NCBI GenBank assembly: GCA_947175805.1
Contig: CAMWOF010000031.1
Location: 1 to 13,234, forward strand
DNA from: an uncultured Clostridiaceae bacterium
GTDB taxonomy: Bacteria > Bacillota > Clostridia > Lachnospirales > Lachnospiraceae
Direction: 5' to 3'
Length of the DNA: 13,234 bases
Under the pieces are notes generated by a model. The model ran no database searches, was not told the origin of the DNA, and saw nothing but the letters and a program-made list of their open reading frames with translations. Below, in pieces: positions 1 to 6,255 of this stretch. The translations under genes were made by a program, and so were the position numbers. The first letter of the stretch is position 1. Each line of letters opens with the position of its first letter.

Positions 1-1
1 G

Positions 2-1291
2 CTCTTGATAATGGTAAGAAATCAGAGAAAGAAGGATGTCTCTAATGGCTTAATCGGCTTTGGGCTGCTGTTTATAGGGCTTTCTATGATGTCCGGTGCG
101 GTTACCACATACCGGGATTCTCCGGTATTTGCAAAAGCATTTTCTGTTCTGGGTGCATATCCACTGCTGGCTATATTGGTGGGTGCCATCGTGACGGCGC
201 TTATGCAGAGCTCCTCTGCCTCTGTAGGGGTGCTTCAGACGCTGGCGATGAATGGCATGGTTACATGGAAGTCAGCGGTATTTATTACTCTGGGTCAAAA
301 TATCGGCACTTGCGTAACTGCACTGATTTCCTCTGTGGGAGCCCATAAAACGGCGAAGCGGGCAGCGGCAATCCATTTGATTTTTAATGTTTTGGGTGCG
401 GTAATTTTTGCAATCATCATGTCGGTTTTGTTTTTCGTTTGGCAGGATTTTGCCGTTTCCCATGTTTCCAGCGTGGGCATTTCTGTATTTCATACGATAT
501 TTAATGTGTCCTGTACTTTGATTCTCTTCCCATTTGCAGATTTTTTAGTAAAGCTGTCAGGTATTTTGGTAAAGGATAAAAAACGGGTTGCAGAGCCGAT
601 AGATGATAGGACGGATAAGGTGCTGGCGCTTACCATGCGCCGCCTGGACAAGCGTATCCTGGGTAATGCGGCGTTTGCCATTGAGGAGGCGGCAGTGGAG
701 GTCATTCACATGGGGCAGGTCACATACGATAACATGCGTCTGTCTTTTGAGGCGGTTTTAGAAAATGATGAGGAAAAGGCGAAGCTGGTATCGGAAACGG
801 AAAAGACCATTGATAAGATGGCACATTATATTTCAGATTATCTGGTGAAAGTAAACAGCGCAGACTTGAGTGAAGAACAGAGTAATATGATTACAAACCT
901 GTTTTACAGCGTGGGTGATATTGAGCGCATGGGAGACCATGCAGAGGATTTAGCGGAGATTGCCATGTATAAAATCCGTCATGACATGCGTTTTTCAAAG
1001 GCAGCATATGAAGAGCTGCACGGGTTGATGGAAATGGTCACAAATAGCTGCCAGTACTGCCTTCAGGCAAGGGAGCTGCACAGCAGGGATTTTGCAAATA
1101 AAGCAATGGAATATGAAAATATGGTAGACGAGGCAGAGCGGCAGCTTCGGAAAAAGCACATGAAGCGGTTATCCTTAGAACAGTGCAAGCCGATGTCAGG
1201 AGTGACATTTTTAAATATATTGACGAATTTAGAGCGGATTGCCGACCATGCGGATAATGTGGCGGGTTATGTATTACAGGAAATGGGATAG
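2..1291 (+). CDS. Na+/phosphate cotransporter family protein with C-terminal PhoU-like domain (5' partial)
   Basis: This is the C-terminal part of a Na/Pi-cotransporter (type II related) protein, predicted to import phosphate at the membrane. The frame is open to the left edge, so the start is missing. The TTG at 5 and ATG at 11 lie inside the protein, because a full member carries an N-terminal repeat with its own QSSS motif that is absent here. Counting from base 5, hydrophobic segments cover residues about 15-180 and include the second-repeat signature QSSSAS (68-73) and GQNIGT (97-102). Residues about 205-428 form a soluble helical PhoU-like domain with two metal-binding-type motifs, DIERMGDHAED (305-315) and NLERIADHADN (408-418). 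The tail is thought to regulate transport in this family. The stop is TAG at 1289-1291 and no clear terminator follows. The family call is confident; phosphate as substrate is inferred from the family. Confidence 0.9.
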   Translation, partial: LLIMVRNQRKKDVSNGLIGFGLLFIGLSMMSGAVTTYRDSPVFAKAFSVLGAYPLLAILVGAIVTALMQSSSASVGVLQTLAMNGMVTWKSAVFITLGQNIGTCVTALISSVGAHKTAKRAAAIHLIFNVLGAVIFAIIMSVLFFVWQDFAVSHVSSVGISVFHTIFNVSCTLILFPFADFLVKLSGILVKDKKRVAEPIDDRTDKVLALTMRRLDKRILGNAAFAIEEAAVEVIHMGQVTYDNMRLSFEAVLENDEEKAKLVSETEKTIDKMAHYISDYLVKVNSADLSEEQSNMITNLFYSVGDIERMGDHAEDLAEIAMYKIRHDMRFSKAAYEELHGLMEMVTNSCQYCLQARELHSRDFANKAMEYENMVDEAERQLRKKHMKRLSLEQCKPMSGVTFLNILTNLERIADHADNVAGYVLQEMG

Positions 1292-1313
1292 CGGCAGGCT
1301 AGTTGCGGTTCTT

Positions 1314-1335
1314 CAAGGATAGTTGCAAGGATAGT
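1314..1335. repeat. Short tandem repeat, 12-bp period
   Basis: CAAGGATAGT occurs at 1314-1323 and again at 1326-1335, a 12-bp period in the gap between the transporter gene and the mtnN promoter. It lies just upstream of the -35 box. It may be chance or a remnant of local duplication; no function can be assigned. Confidence 0.35.
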
Positions 1336-1343
1336 ATTTGGTG

Positions 1344-1373
1344 TTGGCAATCACAATATGAGTATGTTATAAT
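1344..1373 (+). promoter_or_regulatory. Predicted sigma-A promoter of mtnN-luxS
   Basis: TTGGCA at 1344-1349 and a perfect TATAAT at 1368-1373 are separated by 18 bases. TGT directly before the -10 box gives an extended -10. Transcription would start near 1380, leaving a leader of about 38 bases before mtnN. This separates mtnN-luxS from the upstream transporter gene. Confidence 0.7.
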
Positions 1374-1417
1374 AATGGTTACTAATATTTGTGATTTACG
1401 GATAAGGAGATGCAGCT

Positions 1418-2110
1418 ATGATAGGTATTATTGGCGCAATGGATGAAGAGGTGGCAAAGTTAAAGGAGACTATGGAGCATGTGGAGATTTTCAGCAAGGC
1501 TTCCATGGATTTTTATAAGGGCAGCATCAGTGGACATGAGGTCGTGGTGGTGCGTTCCGGTATCGGTAAGGTGAATGCCGCGCTTTGTACACAGATTCTG
1601 GTGGATGAATACAAGGTAAGATGTGTGATAAACACCGGAATTGCAGGCTCACTTAAGGCTGAGATTAATATCGGTGATATTGTATTATCTACAGATACCT
1701 TAGAGCATGATATGGATGCGGTGGCGTTTGGCTACCCGTTAGGGCAGATTCCGAGAATGGATACGCTTTCCTTTACTGCGGATGCGAAGCTTAGGGCGGC
1801 TGCGAAGGCTGCCTGTGAGAAGGTGCTTCCTGAGATTGGGGTGTTTGAAGGCAGAGTGGTCAGCGGAGACCAGTTTATTTCAGATGCGGCAAAAAAGGAA
1901 TGGTTGGTGGATAATTTTGCCGGGTTCTGCACGGAGATGGAGGGGGCAGCTATTGCCCACGCCGCCTATGTAAACAAGGTTCCTTTTTTAATTATCAGGG
2001 CGATTTCTGATAAGGCCGATAATTCTGCCAGCATGGATTATCCCGCATTTGAAGCAATGGCGATTGCCAATTCCGTGAAGCTGATGCAGGAAATGATTCT
2101 GCACATTTAA
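1418..2110 (+). CDS. mtnN: 5'-methylthioadenosine/S-adenosylhomocysteine nucleosidase
   Basis: This cytosolic enzyme cleaves adenine from S-adenosylhomocysteine and 5'-methylthioadenosine, removing by-products of methylation and polyamine synthesis. The 230-residue length is normal for the family, and the sequence aligns by eye with E. coli MtnN/Pfs from end to end. The N-terminus MIGIIGAMDEEV carries the catalytic-type Glu11 (E. coli Glu12). INTGIAGSL at 71-79 is the nucleoside-phosphorylase fold motif. TEMEGAA at 172-178 carries the ribose-binding Met/Glu pair. RAISDKAD at 194-201 holds the general acid Asp198 (E. coli Asp197). The ATG start is supported by AAGGAGA at 1404-1410, 7 bases upstream, and a promoter lies just before it. 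luxS follows 80 bases later and uses its product S-ribosylhomocysteine, so the two genes form a complete two-step pathway. Confidence 0.97.
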   Translation: MIGIIGAMDEEVAKLKETMEHVEIFSKASMDFYKGSISGHEVVVVRSGIGKVNAALCTQILVDEYKVRCVINTGIAGSLKAEINIGDIVLSTDTLEHDMDAVAFGYPLGQIPRMDTLSFTADAKLRAAAKAACEKVLPEIGVFEGRVVSGDQFISDAAKKEWLVDNFAGFCTEMEGAAIAHAAYVNKVPFLIIRAISDKADNSASMDYPAFEAMAIANSVKLMQEMILHI

Positions 2111-2119
2111 GAAAACTGT

Positions 2120-2162
2120 AAAGCCATGGCAAATATAAACAGACACGGGGAATTGTGGCTTT
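2120..2162 (+). repeat. Inverted repeat between mtnN and luxS
   Basis: AAAGCCA at 2120-2126 is the exact reverse complement of TGGCTTT at 2156-2162, and three further wobble pairs can extend the stem inward over a loop of roughly 23-29 bases. No T-run follows, so it is not a standard terminator. It could be an mRNA-processing or attenuation structure, or chance. Confidence 0.35.
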
Positions 2163-2190
2163 GGAACGATATATGAAGGAGAGAATAAAA

Positions 2191-2670
2191 ATGGAAAAAA
2201 TAGATAGCTTTCAAGTGAATCATCTGACATTGCTGCCAGGTGTATATGTTTCGAGAAAGGATCATATCGGTTCGGAGGTGGTGACCACCTTTGATATCCG
2301 TATGACCAGACCAAATTTTGAGCCGGTAATGAATACTGCGGAGGTACATACAATAGAGCATTTGGGTGCCACCTTTATGCGCAATCATCCGGTATATAAG
2401 GATAAGACAGTCTATTTTGGACCGATGGGCTGCCGCACGGGCTTTTATCTTTTGCTGGCAGGAGACTATACTTCAAAGGATATCATTCCGCTGGTGCGGG
2501 AGCTGTATCAATTTATGGCTGACTTTGAGGGGGAGGTTCCGGGAGCGGCAGCCAGAGACTGCGGCAACTATCTGGACATGAACCTTAATATGGCAAAATA
2601 CCTGTCAAAGCGTTTTTTGGACGAGGTACTCACGGATATTTCTGAGGAGCGTCTCGTATATTCCGAGTAG
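2191..2670 (+). CDS. luxS: S-ribosylhomocysteine lyase (LuxS)
   Basis: LuxS converts S-ribosylhomocysteine to homocysteine and 4,5-dihydroxy-2,3-pentanedione, the precursor of autoinducer 2. I choose ATG 2191, giving 159 residues, the usual family size. It is preceded by AAGGAGAG about 7 bases upstream and starts with the typical MEKIDSFQVNH. An in-frame upstream start at 2155 would add 12 residues and has no ribosome site. The metal site is complete: H53-T-I-E-H57 plus Cys124 in ARDCGNY. The catalytic cysteine is Cys81 in MGCRTGFY. Its substrate comes from mtnN just upstream. The stop is only 3 bases from the stop of the opposing dipeptidase gene, so there is no room for a terminator and transcripts of the two genes must overlap unless they end inside each other's coding region. 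Whether AI-2 is used as a signal here cannot be told; the methyl-cycle role is certain. Confidence 0.97.
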   Translation: MEKIDSFQVNHLTLLPGVYVSRKDHIGSEVVTTFDIRMTRPNFEPVMNTAEVHTIEHLGATFMRNHPVYKDKTVYFGPMGCRTGFYLLLAGDYTSKDIIPLVRELYQFMADFEGEVPGAAARDCGNYLDMNLNMAKYLSKRFLDEVLTDISEERLVYSE

Positions 2671-2673
2671 CGT

Positions 2674-3678
2674 TTACTGCGGCAGGTAATCATTGTAAAA
2701 TTGCAGCATGTTTTTATACAGGATGGCATCAATCTGGGACTCAGAGAAGCCATCCTTTTTTAATGCATAAAACAGCTTTGGCATCATGGCTGCATCGTCA
2801 AGCTCTAAGTGTCTGTTAATGCCGTCAAAATCGCTGCCCAAAGCCAGACAGGAAATACCGCCTGTACGGTAGATATGCCGGATGTGTTTTACAATACCGG
2901 CGATGGTGCCGTAGGGATTTTCTATATTTCCCTCAATAAAGGGAGGATGAAAATTCACCCCAATCAATCCGCCATGCTCCGCCAGCACACGAATCATATC
3001 GTCACTGGCATTTCTGGCATGCGGGCTTAATGCCCTGGCACTGGAATGGCTGGCGACAAAGGGTCGCTTGGCAACGTCTGCAACATCATAAAAGCCTGCA
3101 TCGGAAAGGTGGGATACGTCTACCACAATACCAAGTGACTCGCATTTTTCCACAACAAGAAAACCAAAGGGAGTAAGCCCATGAATCGTGTCTGGAGTTA
3201 TGGGAAAACTGCCGTTATCTATGGACAGCGGTGCATTGGGATAGCCTATGCAGTTTGGATAATTCCAGGTTAGTGTCAGCAGGCGGACACCCCGCTTATA
3301 GAGTGCATCTAAACGTGACAGGTCGCCCTCTAAAATGCCCCCCTCCTCGATAGTGGCAATGGCGGCAATTTTGTGTTCAGCCATAATTTTATTTATGTCC
3401 CCTAAATTATATACCGGTGAAACCAGCTCTGGGGAGGCGGCAAGCTCTCTGTCATACAAATCCAGCATTTGCATAGCGGTATTGTAAGGGTTTTCATATT
3501 TTCCCATATCAATAAAAATGGCAAAATGCTGGAGCAGATAGCCGGCATCCCTTAAACGTGGCAAATCCACCTGTAAAGGGTTTTGCATCAGCGTCCAGGG
3601 CTTTGCCTGGCTGTGGGCTGTCTTTTGATGTTCGTATAATTCGCTTATGGTATCGCAGTGAAAATCAGCAAAGTACAT
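2674..3678 (-). CDS. Membrane-dipeptidase family zinc peptidase (M19, renal dipeptidase-like)
   Basis: This is predicted to hydrolyse dipeptides with a binuclear zinc centre in a TIM-barrel fold of the amidohydrolase type. The 334-residue length fits bacterial M19 proteins. Candidate zinc ligands follow the family order: His7 and Asp9 in ADFHCDT, Glu112 in TIEEGG, His190 in VVDVSH and His211 in ASHSSAR. GSDFDG at 281-286 is the conserved loop near the C-terminus. No signal peptide or membrane segment is visible, so it is probably cytosolic despite the family name. The ATG at 3678 has a strong AGGAGGAA ribosome site just upstream. The gene is convergent with luxS and divergent from the radical SAM operon. 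Substrate preference (L,D or D,L dipeptides, perhaps peptidoglycan-derived) cannot be read from the sequence. Confidence 0.92.
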   Translation of the reverse strand: MYFADFHCDTISELYEHQKTAHSQAKPWTLMQNPLQVDLPRLRDAGYLLQHFAIFIDMGKYENPYNTAMQMLDLYDRELAASPELVSPVYNLGDINKIMAEHKIAAIATIEEGGILEGDLSRLDALYKRGVRLLTLTWNYPNCIGYPNAPLSIDNGSFPITPDTIHGLTPFGFLVVEKCESLGIVVDVSHLSDAGFYDVADVAKRPFVASHSSARALSPHARNASDDMIRVLAEHGGLIGVNFHPPFIEGNIENPYGTIAGIVKHIRHIYRTGGISCLALGSDFDGINRHLELDDAAMMPKLFYALKKDGFSESQIDAILYKNMLQFYNDYLPQ

Positions 3679-3745
3679 GGGTTCCTCCTAAATTTGGGTT
3701 TGACCGCCCGCAAACTCCAATTGATAATACGTTCACTCCTTAATA

Positions 3746-3774
3746 ATAATAATATATAAGAACGAGATTGAAAA
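3746..3774 (-). promoter_or_regulatory. Possible promoter of the M19 dipeptidase gene
   Basis: On the minus strand, TTTTCA (3774-3769) and TATTAT (3751-3746) are 17 bases apart, which would give a leader of about 60 bases. The region is very AT-rich, so other -10 choices exist. It lies about 40 bp from the nearer SOS box, so LexA need not affect it. Confidence 0.4.
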
Positions 3775-3804
3775 TGCTATTTTTTATTGTTTTTCATTTT
3801 GATA

Positions 3805-3833
3805 TTGACAAATTAGAACATATGTACTATTCT
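3805..3833 (+). promoter_or_regulatory. Predicted promoter of the radical SAM-DUF4130 operon
   Basis: A perfect TTGACA at 3805-3810 and TATTCT at 3828-3833 are separated by 17 bases. The -10 box matches the consensus at only 4 of 6 positions, but the spacing is ideal. Transcription would begin near 3840. One LexA-type box fills the spacer and a second covers the expected start site, so the promoter would be occluded when the repressor is bound. Confidence 0.7.
3816..3827. promoter_or_regulatory. LexA/SOS-box-like operator 1
   Basis: GAACATATGTAC matches the Gram-positive LexA (DinR) core GAAC-N4-GTTC at all but one position of the second half-site. It lies wholly within the -35/-10 spacer. 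Its first nine bases are identical to those of operator 2, and the two centres are 25 bp apart. Confidence 0.7.
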
Positions 3834-3839
3834 TATAAA

Positions 3840-3853
3840 AGAACATATGTTCT
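3840..3853. promoter_or_regulatory. LexA/SOS-box operator 2, perfect palindrome
   Basis: AGAACATATGTTCT is a perfect 14-bp palindrome containing GAACATATGTTC, which fits the established Bacillus/Clostridium SOS box (GAAC-N4-GTTC) exactly. It sits over the predicted transcription start, a standard repressing position. Together with operator 1 it suggests DNA-damage induction of the downstream genes. Confidence 0.85.
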
Positions 3854-3941
3854 GAAAGGTGCGGGAATAGGAACATTGTACAGCAACAGTAAAATTTGTG
3901 CTTGATTAGGCTGGGTGAAGGATATGCTGATTGAGAAGGAT

Positions 3942-5357
3942 ATGGATTTAATGCAGAAGCTTCATATATTGGGTGATGCGGCGAAGTATGATGTGTCGTG
4001 CAGCTCCAGCGGAGTAGACAGAAGAGGAGACGGAAAGTCCTTGGGGAATTGTCTGTCTGCCGGTCTGTGCCATGCATTTGCCGGGGACGGCAGATGTATT
4101 TCGCTGCTTAAGATTCTTCTGACCAACGAATGTATTTTTAACTGCAGATATTGTGCGAATAACTGTAACCGGGCAGATACGCCAAGGGCTACCTTTACGC
4201 CGGAGGAGGTTTGCCAGTTGACGGTGGAATTTTACCGGAGGAATTATATCGAGGGGCTGTTCCTTAGTTCCGGTATCCGTATCAGTCCGCTGGTGACAAT
4301 GGAAGCGATTTACCAAACCGTACATCAGCTCCGAAATGTGCATCATTTTTATGGTTATATCCATGTGAAGGCGATACCCGGCGCGCCGCCGGAGCTGATT
4401 GAAAAGACCGGGTATCTGGTTGACCGTATGAGCGTGAATCTGGAGCTGCCTACGGGAGAGGGGCTTCGCCATCTCGCGCCAAATAAGAACCGCAAGACAT
4501 TACTGACGCCTATGCGCCAGATTCAAAATCTGCGGCAGAGAAATGACCAGGCTTTTTTGCCGAATTCCGGCAGTGGACAGAGAAATATAAAAAAACAAGA
4601 GGATGCTTCACTGCCAGGGACTTTATATGGACAAAAGCTTCCTGCCCGGAAAGGGCAGTGGGAAAGCAGGGAAAAAGTACAGGGCTTTGTGCCGGCAGGA
4701 CAGAGCACCCAGATGATTATCGGCGCTACGCCGGAGAGCGATTACCAGATTATGAAGGTTTCAGAGGGGCTCTATGACCGCTTCCAGATGAAGAGAGTTT
4801 ACTATTCTGCATTTTGTAATGTGACGGAGGATACTACGCTTCCTATGCCAGTGACCGGCCCGCCTCTTCTGCGGGAGCATCGGCTTTATCAGGCAGATTT
4901 TCTCATGCGGTTCTATCAATTTAAGATAGATGAGCTGTTGTCGGAGGATAAGCCGAATTTTAACGTGTTTTTAGACCCGAAGTGTGACTGGGCGCTGCGG
5001 CATTTAGAACAGTTTCCGGTGGAGATTATGCGGGCGGATTATCAGACCTTGCTCCGGGTGCCGGGGATTGGGGTGAAGTCTGCCAAAAGAATTGTGGCAG
5101 CAAGAAGGAGCGCCATTCTGGATTATCAGGATTTAAAAAAGATGGGTGTGGTTTTAAAACGGGCATTATACTTCATTACATGTAACGGCAGGCAGATGTA
5201 TCCCGTCAAAGTGGAGGAGGACTATATCCTGTCGAACCTGTTGAATTCCGAGAATCGGGCTGTAAGGGAGATAGGTCCGGTATACCGGCAGTTGTCCCTG
5301 TTTGATGACCAGAAGGCAACGCTGACGGAGGACGGCATTTTAGTGCTGGATGCGTAA
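3942..5357 (+). CDS. Putative DNA modification/repair radical SAM protein (uracil-DNA-glycosylase-linked family) with helix-hairpin-helix
   Basis: This resembles the family described as a putative DNA modification/repair radical SAM protein linked to uracil-DNA glycosylase; its reaction is unknown. Numbering from the first in-frame start (GTG 3915), the N-terminus has the family-like DAAKYDVSCSSSG (21-33). The radical SAM cluster motif is Cys73-x3-Cys77-x2-Cys80, and further cysteines at 29, 46, 52, 61 and 84 could bind a second cluster. VPAGQSTQMIIGATPESD (259-276) is a family signature. LLRVPGIGVKSAKRI (379-393) is a DNA-binding helix-hairpin-helix. Starts at 3915, 3924, 3942 and 3951 are possible; I chose 3942 because MDLMQKL fits relatives, while GAGAAGGA at 3933-3940 suits 3951. 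Residues about 205-257 are longer than I expect for the family, roughly 30 extra residues of low complexity. A LexA-controlled promoter precedes it and its DUF4130 partner follows. Confidence 0.9.
   Translation: MDLMQKLHILGDAAKYDVSCSSSGVDRRGDGKSLGNCLSAGLCHAFAGDGRCISLLKILLTNECIFNCRYCANNCNRADTPRATFTPEEVCQLTVEFYRRNYIEGLFLSSGIRISPLVTMEAIYQTVHQLRNVHHFYGYIHVKAIPGAPPELIEKTGYLVDRMSVNLELPTGEGLRHLAPNKNRKTLLTPMRQIQNLRQRNDQAFLPNSGSGQRNIKKQEDASLPGTLYGQKLPARKGQWESREKVQGFVPAGQSTQMIIGATPESDYQIMKVSEGLYDRFQMKRVYYSAFCNVTEDTTLPMPVTGPPLLREHRLYQADFLMRFYQFKIDELLSEDKPNFNVFLDPKCDWALRHLEQFPVEIMRADYQTLLRVPGIGVKSAKRIVAARRSAILDYQDLKKMGVVLKRALYFITCNGRQMYPVKVEEDYILSNLLNSENRAVREIGPVYRQLSLFDDQKATLTEDGILVLDA
4558..4660 (+). 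repeat. Hairpin-rich segment inside the radical SAM gene
   Basis: The DNA coding for the extra linker holds two hairpins: TGCCG/CGGCA with a 5-base loop at 4558-4572, and CTGCCC/GGGCAG with a 5-base loop at 4642-4658. GGCAGTG occurs at 4569-4575 and 4654-4660, with its reverse complement CACTGCC at 4609-4615. The segment is in frame and contains no stop. It looks like a small palindromic insertion or local duplication tolerated in a surface loop, but origin and function are not shown. Confidence 0.45.
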
Positions 5358-5387
5358 GGGGTAAAGTAGACTTCCCTTACTATTTGT

Positions 5388-5404
5388 GCCGCCGGCCTGG
5401 CGGC
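5388..5404 (+). other. GC-rich hairpin between the radical SAM gene and DUF4130 gene
   Basis: GCCGCC (5388-5393), the loop GGCCT and GGCGGC (5399-5404) form a six-pair all-GC stem in the 63-base intercistronic gap. No T-run follows, so it is unlikely to stop transcription. It may protect or process the mRNA, or tune the ratio of the two proteins. The ribosome site GGAG of the next gene starts 5 bases after it. Confidence 0.5.
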
Positions 5405-5420
5405 GGAATGGAGATTAGGT

Positions 5421-6194
5421 ATGAAGATTTTTGTCTGTGAGGATAGTCTGGAAGGAATATTTACGGGAGTGTATGATGCGTGGGCGGCTGCAGGCCCTCA
5501 TACGGAAAAGCGTCTGATTACTGGCGATACATGGAATATGGAGCTGTTTGCGGAATATGTCACGGTACTGCCTGATGCCAAAAAGGCTGAAAAGGTCATA
5601 AGAACCCTTAAGTCGAGGCTGGGCTATGAGGCATATGAGCAACTCTGCTATGCAGCCATGTCAGATGCCATAGATAAGGCGGACGCGATATACCATACGA
5701 TTGTAACAGCTTTTTCTATGCGGGACAGCAAAAGGGTATTTCAGAATATGCATGACCCGGCTGTGATGCGCTGCTTTGCATTGGGCAGGACGGTGGGAGG
5801 GGAGGCTACCCACCATTTGGAATTTATACGGTTTTGCGAGCTGGAAAACGGTGTGCTCTTTGCCCGATGTACGCCCAAGAACCGGATTACCCTGGTGTTG
5901 GCGGAGCATTTTTCTGACCGCTTTCCATCAGAGAACTTTATTATTCTAAATGCCACCCATCACGAGGCGGTGCTGCACGCTGCCGGCGAGCATACATATA
6001 TTTTGTGTGATAGCGAAGCATTGCTGCAGGAGCAGCCGGGGGCTTACTCGGAGACGGAGGAACTGTTTCAAGACCTATGGAAAGATTATTTTGAAGCTAT
6101 GACCATTGAGGATAGAAGAAATGAAAAGCTGCAAAGGCAGCTTTTTCCAAAGCGTTATTGGAAGGACAGTGTGGAGCTTAAGGATAAGGCATAA
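5421..6194 (+). CDS. DUF4130 / putative DNA metabolism protein, partner of the radical SAM protein
   Basis: This 257-residue protein matches the DUF4130 family, described as a probable DNA metabolism protein and typically encoded beside the radical SAM protein found upstream here. In other bacteria the same domain is fused to a uracil-DNA-glycosylase-like domain; here it stands alone, and the biochemical role is unknown. Visible family features are the N-terminus KIFVCEDSLEGIFTGVYDAW, GGEATHHLEFIRF (126-138), the histidine-rich HFSDRFPSENFIILNATHHE (163-182), and a C-terminal TIEDRRNEKLQRQLFPKRYW (228-247). It has no signal peptide or membrane segment. ATG 5421 is supported by GGAG at 5410-5413, 7 bases upstream. 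It lies 63 bases after the radical SAM gene with no promoter seen, so the two probably share the SOS-type promoter. A strong terminator begins at its stop codon and closes the operon. Confidence 0.9.
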   Translation: MKIFVCEDSLEGIFTGVYDAWAAAGPHTEKRLITGDTWNMELFAEYVTVLPDAKKAEKVIRTLKSRLGYEAYEQLCYAAMSDAIDKADAIYHTIVTAFSMRDSKRVFQNMHDPAVMRCFALGRTVGGEATHHLEFIRFCELENGVLFARCTPKNRITLVLAEHFSDRFPSENFIILNATHHEAVLHAAGEHTYILCDSEALLQEQPGAYSETEELFQDLWKDYFEAMTIEDRRNEKLQRQLFPKRYWKDSVELKDKA

Positions 6195-6231
6195 AGGCTG
6201 TCGCCTGAAAATTTGTGCGACAGCCTTTTTT
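6193..6231 (+). terminator. Rho-independent terminator of the radical SAM-DUF4130 operon
   Basis: AAAGGCTGTCGC (6193-6204) and its exact reverse complement (6217-6228) form a 12-bp stem with a 12-base loop, ending in six T's (6226-6231). The left arm overlaps the stop codon of the DUF4130 gene. Read on the minus strand, the same stem is followed by only three T's, so it may also help end the convergent por operon, though weakly. Confidence 0.93.
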
Positions 6232-6255
6232 ATCCAACATTGATATCATATTACG

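Noticed and set aside
5..1291. A short complete transporter starting at TTG 5 or ATG 11
   Set aside because: The frame is open to the window edge, no ribosome site is visible, and the first family repeat is missing, so this is an edge truncation. I see no adapter sequence at this end.
2155..2190. Extended N-terminus for LuxS
   Set aside because: No ribosome site at 2155, while ATG 2191 has a strong one and gives the normal protein length.
3686..3743. Possible leader peptide (GTG start, about 23 codons) and a GTTTG/CAAAC stem upstream of the M19 gene
   Set aside because: The AAGGAG directly abuts the GTG so spacing is wrong, the frame runs into the dipeptidase start, and the stem has only five pairs.
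3871..3881. GAACATTGTAC, a possible third SOS box in the radical SAM leader
   Set aside because: The half-sites are separated by 3 bases instead of 4, which puts them out of register for the LexA dimer.
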